Source: CAZPZZ01 sp964591245 (GTDB taxonomy: Bacteria; Acidobacteriota; Vicinamibacteria; Vicinamibacterales; UBA8438). From it: a stretch of 8,514 nt of DNA. The translations under genes and the position numbers were made by a program. Below the pieces are notes generated by a model. It saw only the letters and a program-made list of their open reading frames with translations, had not been told where the DNA came from and ran no database searches. Each line of letters starts with the position of its first letter. Within the stretch, counting starts at the first letter, position 1. This document shows, in pieces, positions 1 through 6,256 of this stretch. The stretch is taken from NCBI GenBank assembly GCA_964591245.1, contig CAZPZZ010000164.1:1-8514 (forward strand), read 5' to 3'.

Positions 1-204
1 GGCCTGCCGAACGATCGCATACAACTTTTGCTCCAGACGCGCTCCCGCCGCTTCATCGGATGAAGGCACTGTCTCCAACTGAGCGAAGGCCTGACCAAAC
101 CCCGGTAGAACACCCCCCACCACCAGAACCAGGGGACCGACCCACAACGACCGGAGTCGGCGCCGGTCGAGAGCAAGAACCCGCTCCGCCTTGCCAGAGG
201 GCAT
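1..204 (-). CDS. Exported protein of unknown function, N-terminal part only
   Basis: An open frame starts at ATG 204-202 and stays open to base 1, giving 68 residues; the rest lies left of the window. The start looks like a Sec signal peptide. It has a basic N-region (K5, R8, R14-R16, R18), a hydrophobic core at about residues 20-38 (LWVGPLVLVVGG), and a likely signal peptidase I site after AFA (residues 39-41), followed by Q42. There is no lipobox cysteine. The visible mature part is polar and may begin a helix (EQKLYAIVRQA, 58-68). The frame has a stop codon upstream at about 229, so the ATG is the natural first start. Shine-Dalgarno is poor: the only purine run touches the ATG. It lies 85 bp downstream of the PfkB kinase on the same strand and may share its transcript. 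The product probably acts in the periplasm or cell envelope. Family not recognised. Confidence 0.6.
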   Translation of the reverse strand, partial: MPSGKAERVLALDRRRLRSLWVGPLVLVVGGVLPGFGQAFAQLETVPSSDEAAGARLEQKLYAIVRQA

Positions 205-209
205 GTCCC

Positions 210-215
210 AGTATA
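210..215 (-). promoter_or_regulatory. Possible -10 element just upstream of the exported-protein gene
   Basis: On the minus strand the bases TATACT (5 of 6 to the sigma70 -10 consensus) end six bases before the ATG at 204. No convincing -35 box is found 16-18 bp further upstream. If it is used, transcription would begin at or next to the start codon and give a leaderless mRNA, which would fit the missing ribosome binding site. This is weak evidence from one hexamer. Confidence 0.22.
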
Positions 216-289
216 ACGGGTAGGAGGTCTACAACCGGGTCGGTACAGCTTCCACGGTGCCCCACGTCACGTCACCAAAACGAGGAGCG

Positions 290-1234
290 TCACGGCGAAC
301 GACGCAATAACTCGTCCACCTCCTCCGGCGTGGGAATCGCGCCGCGGGCACCCAGCGCACGACAGTTGAGCGCTGCCGCAGCGTTGGCATACGCGAGCAC
401 ATCTTCAGCGTGGGCGCGCGGAACGGCCGCAAGCCACCCTGCGATGAAGCCCCCCCTAAACACGTCTCCCGCGCCCGTCGTATCGACCACAGGCACGCGA
501 AACCCTGGCGTGCGGATCTCCTTCCCGCCAACGAGAGCCAGGCTCCCTTCCGACCCAAGCGTCACACACACGAGGGCGGATCGGAACTCCCGAGCTAGCG
601 CCCTTAACGCCGCTCCTACACCCGACACGCCCGTGAACTCCTCAGGGAACGTCCGGCTGCTGATCAAGACATCAATCGTCGACAGCAACGCTTCGATGGC
701 CGGGCGTCGCTTCTCCACGTCGATAACAGTAGGAATGCCCGCCCGTCTGGCATATCGTGCCGCCTGCGTGGCCGCGGCCGTCTGGTCGCAATCAACGAGG
801 AGCACACGGCCGCGAGTCACGGCACTCCGGTTAACCTGATCACTGGCCATGTTGAGTGCGTGGGCACGATTCCAGAACACGGTTCGGCGCCCAAGGTCGT
901 CTACGAGAATGAGCGAATACGGCTGAGGCGCCGCAACCACACGACAGTCAGAGATATCCACCCCATCACGCTCTAGCGAGTCCCGCGCGTCACCCCCTCG
1001 GCGGTCGTTCCCAAAAGTTCCTACGTACCTGGTGCGCCACCCGAGTCGTCCGCATGCCACCAGCGCCGTTGCCACCTGCCCTCCGGGTCGCTCGACAAGT
1101 TCCCTCAGCCGTTGCTTGGTATCGGGAGCGGGAAAGGGACCAATTTGCGCCAGAAGGTCAACGGTATTGAGCCCAAAACCGACGACGTCACAGCCTTCAG
1201 GCCCGCCGGGCCTAAGCTCAATCGGCATCTCCAC
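290..1234 (-). CDS. PfkB-family (ribokinase-like) carbohydrate kinase
   Basis: This 314-residue protein is of normal length for the PfkB family, which phosphorylates sugars or nucleosides using ATP in the cytoplasm. The N-terminal strand GFGLNTVDLL (19-28) corresponds to the substrate-binding start of the fold. PGGQVATAL (50-58) is the first glycine-rich signature, with AT where ribokinase has AN. DTTGAGDVFRGGF (251-263) is the second PfkB signature: it forms the anion hole, and D257 is the expected catalytic base. The substrate cannot be told from sequence; ribokinase, 2-keto-3-deoxygluconate and sulfofructose kinases all share these motifs. The start is uncertain between GTG at 1234 and ATG at 1228; neither has a strong ribosome binding site. 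It is transcribed divergently from lexA, and the exported-protein gene lies 85 bp downstream. The family call is secure and the substrate is open. Confidence 0.9.
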   Translation of the reverse strand: MEMPIELRPGGPEGCDVVGFGLNTVDLLAQIGPFPAPDTKQRLRELVERPGGQVATALVACGRLGWRTRYVGTFGNDRRGGDARDSLERDGVDISDCRVVAAPQPYSLILVDDLGRRTVFWNRAHALNMASDQVNRSAVTRGRVLLVDCDQTAAATQAARYARRAGIPTVIDVEKRRPAIEALLSTIDVLISSRTFPEEFTGVSGVGAALRALAREFRSALVCVTLGSEGSLALVGGKEIRTPGFRVPVVDTTGAGDVFRGGFIAGWLAAVPRAHAEDVLAYANAAAALNCRALGARGAIPTPEEVDELLRRSP

Positions 1235-1272
1235 GACTCGGCATCGTACCAGAACGAGCTCGCGCGCCCTGC

Positions 1273-1301
1273 TTGATTTTCGCCTTTTGTTTGCATAGGA
1301 T
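1273..1301 (+). promoter_or_regulatory. Probable sigma70-type promoter of lexA
   Basis: A -35 hexamer TTGATT (1273-1278) and a -10 hexamer TAGGAT (1296-1301) are separated by exactly 17 bp. Each matches its consensus at four of six positions. The predicted transcription start is near 1308, about 24 nt ahead of the lexA start codon, leaving room for the AGGAG site at 1321-1325. The spacer is T-rich (1276-1292) in an otherwise GC-rich region, which supports promoter function. It is the best promoter-like match I saw in the window. Confidence 0.5.
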
Positions 1302-1317
1302 GCGTCAGTCGAACGAC
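1293..1317 (+). promoter_or_regulatory. Candidate LexA operator: two small dyads over the -10 box and start site
   Basis: Two short inverted repeats sit where a self-repressing LexA should bind. GCAT-AGG-ATGC (1293-1303) covers the -10 box, and GTCG-AA-CGAC (1308-1317) lies at the predicted transcription start. LexA normally represses its own gene through a dyad in this position, but the operator sequence differs among phyla. Neither the proteobacterial CTGT-N8-ACAG box nor the Gram-positive GAAC-N4-GTTC box is present here. Either dyad could be chance; the placement is the main argument. Confidence 0.3.
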
Positions 1318-1331
1318 GGCAGGAGAGATAC

Positions 1332-1937
1332 GTGCAACCTCTAACGAAGCGTCAACGTGAGATCCTGGACTACCTCAATGAATTCATTGAGGACAATGGC
1401 TATGCTCCGAGCCTCGAGGAAATCGGACGGCGATTCAGACTCTCCTCGCTGGCCACCGTTCATAAACACCTGACGAATCTTCAAGACAAGGGTTTCATCC
1501 GCAGGGCCTGGAATCGTAGCCGCTCCGTGGAGGTCGTCCCCACCCGACTCGGGGGGCGCGCCGTTGACCTACCTCTACTCGGGTACGTGGCGGCAGGGGC
1601 ACCGATCGAGGCCGTCGTCAGCAGCGAAACGGTGACCGTACCGGAAGATTTTGCCGGAGCCCGGGATACCTACGCCCTGCGCGTGCGCGGTGACTCCATG
1701 ATCGATGAGCAGATCAGGGACGGAGACCTGGTCGTCATTGAAGATCGCCAGGCCGCGCGAGACGGCGAGATGGTTATCGCGTTACTCGACGGAACGGATG
1801 TGACATTGAAAAAGTTCTACCTCGAGGGTGAGCACATCCGCCTACAACCGGCGAATGAGACGATGAAGCCGATCATCGTGGATGCGAATGCCGTCCAGAT
1901 TCAAGGGGTCGTCGTCGGGGTCATGCGCCAATACTGA
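1332..1937 (+). CDS. lexA: LexA repressor, SOS-response regulator (self-cleaving serine peptidase)
   Basis: LexA represses DNA-damage genes and, when stimulated by RecA bound to single-stranded DNA, cuts itself to release them. The 201-residue length is typical. Residues 1-70 form the winged helix-turn-helix, with LTKRQREILDYL at the start and the recognition region SSLATVHKHLTNL at 38-50. The C-terminal S24 peptidase part has the cleavage site A88-G89 (in YVAAGAPI), the nucleophile S122 (RGDSM) and the general-base lysine K160 (in VTLKK). All the residues needed for autocleavage are therefore present. The GTG start at 1332 is supported by AGGAG at 1321-1325, six bases upstream. No strong terminator follows, and a DUF3467 gene and nth lie downstream on the same strand, so read-through into a repair operon is possible. 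Expression is probably self-regulated from the promoter at 1273-1301. Confidence 0.97.
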   Translation: MQPLTKRQREILDYLNEFIEDNGYAPSLEEIGRRFRLSSLATVHKHLTNLQDKGFIRRAWNRSRSVEVVPTRLGGRAVDLPLLGYVAAGAPIEAVVSSETVTVPEDFAGARDTYALRVRGDSMIDEQIRDGDLVVIEDRQAARDGEMVIALLDGTDVTLKKFYLEGEHIRLQPANETMKPIIVDANAVQIQGVVVGVMRQY

Positions 1938-2010
1938 GTTTTCTGACAAAGGGTTCTTCGCCCGACTCCTTGGCGTATGCTGATGGTGAACAGGACATCA
2001 CCAGTAGACG

Positions 2011-2017
2011 GAGGGAG
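2011..2017 (+). promoter_or_regulatory. Ribosome binding site that fixes the DUF3467 start
   Basis: The purine run GAGGGAG ends ten bases before ATG 2028. It favours that codon over the upstream in-frame ATG at 1977, which has no comparable site. The residues between the two starts also lack any family-like sequence. Confidence 0.55.
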
Positions 2018-2027
2018 ACACAAGCCG

Positions 2028-2342
2028 ATGGAAGAACGCAAACAGATAAAATTCACTGTTGTTCCGGACGACAGTTCAAATAGGGTCCGTACCTACGCCA
2101 ATTTCTGTGGAATCTCTCACACGCCGTTCGACTTCACTCTAACCTTTTGCGAAATGGAGCCCCCGACGGAGAAGCTCGCGTCGGAGGCCGGTCCCGACCA
2201 AGAACTCAAGGCCCCCGTCAAAGCCCGCGTCGTCGTCCCAATCGCCTTTGTTCCCATCTTGATCAACCTCTTGCAAGAACGCCTGCGCGCATGTTCGGAA
2301 TCTGGCAACAATCCTGACTGGAGCAAGCCTCCCGTTCACTAG
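2028..2342 (+). CDS. DUF3467-type small protein
   Basis: This 104-residue protein resembles the DUF3467 family, small cytoplasmic proteins of unknown function. The core is typical: a first strand KQIKFTVVPDD (5-15), then VRTYANFCGISHTPFDFTLTF (19-39) corresponding to the family's Y-x-N-x-x-x-I-x-H-x-x-x-x-F pattern. An acidic linker follows (about 40-60). Then come a strand KARVVVPIAFVPILINLLQERL (64-85) that leads into the last helix, and a polar tail. Alternative start ATG 1977 would add 17 residues of no evident similarity. It lies 90 bp after lexA, and its stop is 2 bp before the nth start, which implies co-transcription and probable translational coupling with nth. The family call is from the motif by eye, and no biochemical role is known to me. 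Confidence 0.72.
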   Translation: MEERKQIKFTVVPDDSSNRVRTYANFCGISHTPFDFTLTFCEMEPPTEKLASEAGPDQELKAPVKARVVVPIAFVPILINLLQERLRACSESGNNPDWSKPPVH

Positions 2343-2344
2343 AT

Positions 2345-3055
2345 ATGGCCATGGCACACTCGCCATCCGGGACATCAGCCCAGCAGGTATACGAACCTAG
2401 GACCACTCGCCGGATCCTAAAACTGCTTGAAAGACAGCATCCCGACGCATTTACGGAACTGACGTTCTCGACTCCCTACGAACTTATGGTGGCCACGATT
2501 CTGTCGGCCCAGTGCACCGACGAGCGCGTCAACCGAGTGACCCCAGCGCTCTTTGCCACGTACGGAACACCCGTCGCGCTCGCTAACGCACCTTCGCAGA
2601 ACCTCGAACGCTTGATTCGCTCCACCGGTTTTTTTCGTTCAAAAGCGCGGTCATTGATCGGCATGGCCCAGGCGGTTGTCGAACGCCACTCCGGGGAGCT
2701 TCCGACAGATATAGAGGCCTTGATCAAACTACCCGGCGTCGGGCGTAAGACCGCCAATGTGGTACTTGGTCACGCTTTCGGGCTACCAGGACTCCCCGTC
2801 GATCGACACGTGATGCGAGTCGCCAATCGACTCGGGATCGCTGCGTCGACCGACCCCGTCGTCGTGGAAGCGCAACTGGGGAGCGCCCTTCCCGACAAGC
2901 ACTGGACACTGGCTTCGGATACCTTGATTCTTCACGGTCGTCGCGTCTGCCGCCCGAAGCCCCGGTGCGGTGAGTGTCAGGTGCGGCAACTGTGCCGGGC
3001 CGCTGCGGACCATCTCCCGGGAGCGCCGAAGACGTCGTCCAAGCGCCGGACCTGA
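2345..3055 (+). CDS. nth: Endonuclease III (bifunctional DNA glycosylase/AP lyase)
   Basis: Nth removes oxidised pyrimidines and nicks the resulting abasic site, the first steps of base-excision repair. The helix-hairpin-helix is LPGVGRKTANVVLG (129-142), with catalytic lysine K135. The catalytic aspartate is D153 in PVDRHVMRV (151-159). ILSAQCTDERVN (52-63) is the typical early helix. A [4Fe-4S] motif is present at C202, C208, C211 and C217. Its first spacing is five residues (C-x5-C-x2-C-x5-C), whereas the E. coli and B. subtilis enzymes as I remember them have six. At 236 residues it is slightly longer than the E. coli enzyme because of N- and C-terminal polar extensions (about 1-18 and 222-236). 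ATG 2345 is 2 bp past the preceding stop; ATG 2351 is an alternative. No good ribosome binding site is visible, so coupling to the upstream gene is likely. Confidence 0.96.
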   Translation: MAMAHSPSGTSAQQVYEPRTTRRILKLLERQHPDAFTELTFSTPYELMVATILSAQCTDERVNRVTPALFATYGTPVALANAPSQNLERLIRSTGFFRSKARSLIGMAQAVVERHSGELPTDIEALIKLPGVGRKTANVVLGHAFGLPGLPVDRHVMRVANRLGIAASTDPVVVEAQLGSALPDKHWTLASDTLILHGRRVCRPKPRCGECQVRQLCRAAADHLPGAPKTSSKRRT

Positions 3056-3059
3056 CTCG

Positions 3060-3449
3060 ATGACTCGTCAACGTTTTGAAACTCTGGTTCTACAAGCACT
3101 CGACCTCATCCCAGACAAATTTCGCGACGAAACGCACAACGTGGCGGTGGTAATCGAAACGGCACCGGATTTGGAAACGCTGTCGGAACTCGAGATTCAA
3201 CGGCCCGATACACTTCTTGGACTGTACCAAGGTGTGCCACTCCCAGAACGGGACTGGACATACGGCAACACCTTACCTGACAGAATCACGCTCTTTCAGG
3301 AGCCGATCGAAGCGGCAAGTGCTGATGATGAAGACGTTATCATCACGATCGGGGAGACCATCATCCACGAATTCGGTCACTATTTTGGCCTCAGTGAAGA
3401 CGAGATCGAAGCAATCGAGACGCGATACTGGCAGCGGCACCGTGCGTGA
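3060..3449 (+). CDS. Minimal zincin-type metallopeptidase (PF06262-like)
   Basis: This 129-residue protein matches the small 'metallopeptidase family protein' group with a minimal MMP-like zincin fold. The zinc motif is HEFGHYFGLSED: H103, catalytic E104, H107, then G110. The usual third-ligand position of the HExxHxxGxxD pattern is filled by E113, with D114 next to it. Upstream, LLGLYQGVPLPER (52-64) and RITLFQEPIE (75-84) are the family's characteristic strand pair, and the acidic DDEDVIITIGETIIHE region (89-104) leads into the active-site helix. There is no signal peptide or membrane segment, so it is cytoplasmic. The physiological substrate is unknown. ATG 3060 is 4 bp after the nth stop; a longer frame from 2970 would only read nth in another frame. 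Its 3' end overlaps rsmA by 8 bp. Confidence 0.88.
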   Translation: MTRQRFETLVLQALDLIPDKFRDETHNVAVVIETAPDLETLSELEIQRPDTLLGLYQGVPLPERDWTYGNTLPDRITLFQEPIEAASADDEDVIITIGETIIHEFGHYFGLSEDEIEAIETRYWQRHRA

Positions 3450-4296
3450 CACCCAGAGCGCGACGCACACGGCCCGAAAGCGCTTCGGCCAGCACTTTCT
3501 CGAACCGGCGTGGGTCGCCAAACTCCTGGCGCATATTGCGCCACGCCCGCATGACCGCTTCATCGAAATCGGTGCAGGCGCAGGCCAGCTCACGACGCCA
3601 CTTGCTGAAACCGGTGCCGCAGTCGTCGGTATCGAGATTGACCGTAACCTGGTCAAAGAGCTCAAATCTTCAACGCCACGCTCCGTGCGTATCGTCGCCG
3701 GCGACATACTGAAACAGGACCTCTTTGCCTTGATCCGCGAATCGTTCGGTCCGCCCGCAACGTCTGTCCGCATCGTGGGCAATCTCCCCTACAACCTGTC
3801 CAGCCCGATCCTCGCCCAGTTATTTGAGGTGCAACTTGCACATGGCTGTTTCGCTGATGCCACACTCATGCTTCAGTGTGAAGTAGCCGACCGCATCGTC
3901 GGCCGACCCGGCTCTCGTGCATACGGCCCCCTCGCCATCCTTACTGAGGTCAACGCCACAGCAGAACGGATTCTGTCCTTGCCGCCGGGCGCATTCCGCC
4001 CCATTCCCCGGGTACGCTCTGCCGTGACTCGACTAGCCTTCCGTCCTACTCCGTTCGACATTGGCGATCCAAAATTCTTTGACCGCATGGTGCGATGTAT
4101 GTTCACACAACGTCGGAAGACCGTTTTGAATGCCCTCGCCCCGTGCGCAAGACCTCTTGCTACACATGATGTGCGTGTCCTTCTTGAGGAAGCCGGCCTA
4201 CGTAGCGACCGACGCCCCGCTACGCTACACCTCAGCGAACTCGCTAAATTGGCGAGAGGGCTGGCCCGGGCAACGAAACGCATTCGCACTGAATAA
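3442..4296 (+). CDS. rsmA: 16S rRNA (adenine1518/1519-N6)-dimethyltransferase RsmA/KsgA
   Basis: RsmA uses S-adenosylmethionine to dimethylate two adjacent adenines in the last hairpin of 16S rRNA, a late step and checkpoint in 30S subunit maturation. Counting from the GTG at 3442 the protein has 284 residues, normal for the family. The N-terminal motif ARKRFGQHFL (11-20) is diagnostic. The SAM-binding loop is EIGAGAGQLT (42-51), the acidic ribose-binding residue is E65 in GIEID, and GDIL is at 87-90. The catalytic motif IV is NLPYNLSSP (114-122). The C-terminal domain includes the conserved FTQRRKTVLNAL segment. The start is chosen because it just precedes the RKRFGQHF motif; the frame is open further upstream, but that part is a shadow of the metallopeptidase gene. 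The 8-bp overlap and lack of a ribosome binding site suggest translational coupling. Confidence 0.96.
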   Translation: MRDTQSATHTARKRFGQHFLEPAWVAKLLAHIAPRPHDRFIEIGAGAGQLTTPLAETGAAVVGIEIDRNLVKELKSSTPRSVRIVAGDILKQDLFALIRESFGPPATSVRIVGNLPYNLSSPILAQLFEVQLAHGCFADATLMLQCEVADRIVGRPGSRAYGPLAILTEVNATAERILSLPPGAFRPIPRVRSAVTRLAFRPTPFDIGDPKFFDRMVRCMFTQRRKTVLNALAPCARPLATHDVRVLLEEAGLRSDRRPATLHLSELAKLARGLARATKRIRTE

Positions 4297-4404
4297 ATCC
4301 AGGGTGTGGCCTGCCACCAGATAATCCGCATTCCAAATCGGCGAGAACCGGAGACATCCCGCAGGTAATACGCCCGCCCCCCAAAGTGGCGATCGGGCAG
4401 CTAT

Positions 4405-4420
4405 CACAGGACGACCTGTG
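4405..4420 (+). repeat. Perfect 6-bp inverted repeat downstream of rsmA
   Basis: CACAGG and CCTGTG are separated by ACGA, forming a perfect stem with a tetraloop 109 bp after the rsmA stop. The following bases (CTACTCTAC) are not a T-tract, so an intrinsic terminator is unlikely. It could be an operator or a transcript-end hairpin. Confidence 0.4.
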
Positions 4421-4502
4421 CTACTCTACAAGCGAGTTACGGTGCGTATTGCGCACACCATAAGTTAAGCCTTCCTCTCGGGCGTACCCAGGCGCCTGAA
4501 CC

Positions 4503-4550
4503 CGTGCGGATAAACTCTCCTGTGAGCACGTCGCGTGCTCCACCCGCACG
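4503..4550 (+). promoter_or_regulatory. Nested double hairpin in the rnj leader
   Basis: The outer stem pairs CGTGCGG (4503-4509) with CCGCACG (4544-4550), perfect over 7 bp. Inside it, GAGCACG (4524-4530) pairs with CGTGCTC (4534-4540), perfect over 7 bp with a TCG loop. The 3' arm of the inner stem contains the possible GTG start (4535), and the whole structure ends 14 bp before the ATG at 4565. In RNA it would fold into a stable, GC-rich element able to affect ribosome access or to serve as a nuclease target. Function is inferred from position alone. Confidence 0.4.
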
Positions 4551-4564
4551 TTGCTTCCATAGTC

Positions 4565-6253
4565 ATGATATTACCCGCTGATACTCCTCGTGCAGCGAGT
4601 CCAGGCGTAGAAGCCATCCCCCTGGGAGGGCTGGGAGAGTTTGGTCTCAACACGATGCTAGTCGTCTGGGGCGATACGGGCATCCTGATCGACGCGGGTG
4701 GAATGTTCCCAGGTCCAGAACTACCAGGCGTCGATCTGATTGTCCCGGATTACCGGTATATCGAAGAACGGGTTGGCACCCTGACCGCGATCGTGTTGAC
4801 ACATGGTCATGAAGATCACATCGGGGCTCTTCCCTACGTCTGGCCCCTGCTCAACGGCCCGGTATATGGAACGCGGCTCACACTGGCGCTGCTTGCCCCA
4901 AAGCTAAACGAACATGGGCTTGAGGGGGTTGAACGATGCCTTCCTGTCGAAGCCGGTGACACAGTGGAGATCGGAGAACTCCAAGTCGAGTTCATCCGCG
5001 TGACCCACAGTATGCCCGACTGCGTGGCTATTGCAGTCCACACACCGGTCGGCACCCTTGTCCATACCGGAGATTTCAAATTCGATCAGACGCCACTCGA
5101 TGACAAGCCCTGCGACATCCCCCGCTTGGCCGAGCTTGGGCGGGCCGGCGTACTGGCCATGTTCGGAGACAGTACGAATATTGAGCGTCCGGGATTCACT
5201 GGCTCTGAACGTGAGGTCGTAACCGGCCTCGAGGAGGTCTTCGCGAGCGCCAGAGGTCTGGTCGTCGTGACCACCTTTGCCTCCAGCCTTCACCGTATTC
5301 AGGTTGTCGTGGACCTCGCGGCCAAGTTTGGGCGCAAACTCGCATTCATCGGGCGCGGGATGCTGCAAAACACAGAGATTGCCTCTGAGCTTGGCTACCT
5401 CCGTATACCGGCCGGACTCCAGATTCGCGATACCGAGGTGAACGACCATGACCGTCGACGGGTGGTCTGCCTGGCCACCGGCTCACAGGGAGAACATCTA
5501 GCTGCCCTCTCTCGAATCGCCGCCAATGAGCACCGCCACATCGCGCTCGAGCCCGAGGACGTCGTGGTCTTCTCCGCCCGCGCCATTCCCGGCAACCGTC
5601 GCGCTATCGGTCGCGTGATGGATCAAGTCGCACGACGCGGCGCTGAAATCGTACACGAGGAGAAGAAACTGGTTCACGTCTCCGGTCACGGCAGCGCGGA
5701 AGAACTCAAACTAATGCTATCCCTACTCAGACCGCGCTATTTCGTGCCGATACATGGAGAATATCGATACCTGGCTGAACATGCCCATGCCGCTGCTCGC
5801 GTCACGAAAAACACGACCACCGTCTTGCTCGCCGAAGATGGTGATGTCATCCAGTTTAGCCAAGAAGATGGTCGTATCATCGATCACGTCGAAGCAGGTC
5901 GGATACTTATGGATAGCACCAGATCCGGCGAAGTCGTCGATCGGGTCCTCAAGGATCGGCGCCGCTTGGCCATGGATGGCGTGATCGTTCCCGTGATTAC
6001 CGTCAATCGCGAGTCAGGAAATGTGGGAGCCGTTTCGGAGGTCACCACGCGTGGTATGGCCGTCGATTCCCGCACCGAAAGCCTCCTTAAGACGTTGCCA
6101 GATCGTCTGCCCGGCATCCTCGACTCGATCGAGCCCGCAGAACGTTCGGACCAGAACCTCCTCACCGAACGAGTGCGGATAGAGGTACAGCGTTTGTTCC
6201 GAAAGCACACTGGGCACCGTCCGTTGGTGCTACCGATCATTAGGGAGATATAG
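4565..6253 (+). CDS. rnj: Ribonuclease J (metallo-beta-lactamase/beta-CASP ribonuclease)
   Basis: RNase J is a zinc-dependent 5'-3' exonuclease and endonuclease that matures and degrades RNA in the cytoplasm. From ATG 4565 it has 562 residues, the usual size. EAIPLGGLGEFGLNT (16-30) opens the beta-lactamase domain. The metal motif HGHEDH is at 80-85, with further ligands H148 (VTHSMPD) and D170 (HTGDFKFD). GDSTN (201-205) marks the entry to the beta-CASP domain, which holds ASSLHRIQ (239-246). HVSGHGSAEELK (371-382) and PIHGEYRYL (395-403) complete the catalytic centre, and about 150 residues of C-terminal domain follow. An in-frame GTG at 4535 would add ten residues; neither start has a good ribosome binding site, and I prefer the ATG. 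ftsK begins 3 bp after the stop. The dyad-rich leader suggests post-transcriptional control, possibly by its own product. Confidence 0.95.
   Translation: MILPADTPRAASPGVEAIPLGGLGEFGLNTMLVVWGDTGILIDAGGMFPGPELPGVDLIVPDYRYIEERVGTLTAIVLTHGHEDHIGALPYVWPLLNGPVYGTRLTLALLAPKLNEHGLEGVERCLPVEAGDTVEIGELQVEFIRVTHSMPDCVAIAVHTPVGTLVHTGDFKFDQTPLDDKPCDIPRLAELGRAGVLAMFGDSTNIERPGFTGSEREVVTGLEEVFASARGLVVVTTFASSLHRIQVVVDLAAKFGRKLAFIGRGMLQNTEIASELGYLRIPAGLQIRDTEVNDHDRRRVVCLATGSQGEHLAALSRIAANEHRHIALEPEDVVVFSARAIPGNRRAIGRVMDQVARRGAEIVHEEKKLVHVSGHGSAEELKLMLSLLRPRYFVPIHGEYRYLAEHAHAAARVTKNTTTVLLAEDGDVIQFSQEDGRIIDHVEAGRILMDSTRSGEVVDRVLKDRRRLAMDGVIVPVITVNRESGNVGAVSEVTTRGMAVDSRTESLLKTLPDRLPGILDSIEPAERSDQNLLTERVRIEVQRLFRKHTGHRPLVLPIIREI
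6242..6247 (+). promoter_or_regulatory. Ribosome binding site of ftsK inside the rnj 3' end
   Basis: AGGGAG lies within the last codons of rnj, nine bases before the GTG at 6257. It supports that GTG as the ftsK start and implies that both genes are read from one mRNA. Confidence 0.5.
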
Positions 6254-6256
6254 CGC

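Larger units (their letters stand above)
4297..4564 (+). other. Intergenic leader region between rsmA and rnj, rich in inverted repeats
   Basis: No gene, tRNA or obvious RNA family is seen here. The last 160 bp hold four separate dyads. These are CACAGG-N4-CCTGTG (4405-4420), GTGCG-N5-CGCAC (4442-4456), the perfect palindrome CAGGCGCCTG (4489-4498), and a nested double stem at 4503-4550. None is followed by a run of T, so none is a standard intrinsic terminator. I could not find a convincing -35/-10 pair, although rnj and ftsK need a promoter here or must be read through from rsmA. Confidence 0.5.

Noticed and set aside
60..839. Long plus-strand open frame of 259 codons
   Set aside because: It lies antisense to the exported-protein and PfkB kinase genes, is very rich in Pro, Arg, Ser and Thr, and has no recognisable motif. 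The minus-strand kinase has clear family signatures, so this is a shadow.
1938..2027. Possible terminator or promoter between lexA and the DUF3467 gene
   Set aside because: Only a three-base-pair GGG/CCC stem and no matched -35/-10 pair were seen, too weak to annotate.
3217..3441. Upstream extension of the rsmA frame
   Set aside because: The frame is open, but the sequence is the metallopeptidase gene read in another frame. RsmA homologs begin shortly before the RKRFGQHF motif, so GTG 3442 is the start.
4301..4320. Possible rsmA terminator hairpin (GGTG...CACC)
   Set aside because: The stem is only about four base pairs, with mismatches next to it and no T-run after it.
4225..4407. Minus-strand 60-codon frame overlapping the rsmA end and the intergenic region
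   Set aside because: Parts look protein-like, but half of it is antisense to rsmA. There is no convincing ribosome binding site and I recognise no family, so I do not call a gene.
4297..4564. Possible tRNA or small RNA gene in the largest gap
   Set aside because: No T-loop GTTC-type motif, acceptor pairing or CCA context was found. The hairpins are better described as leader or operator structure.
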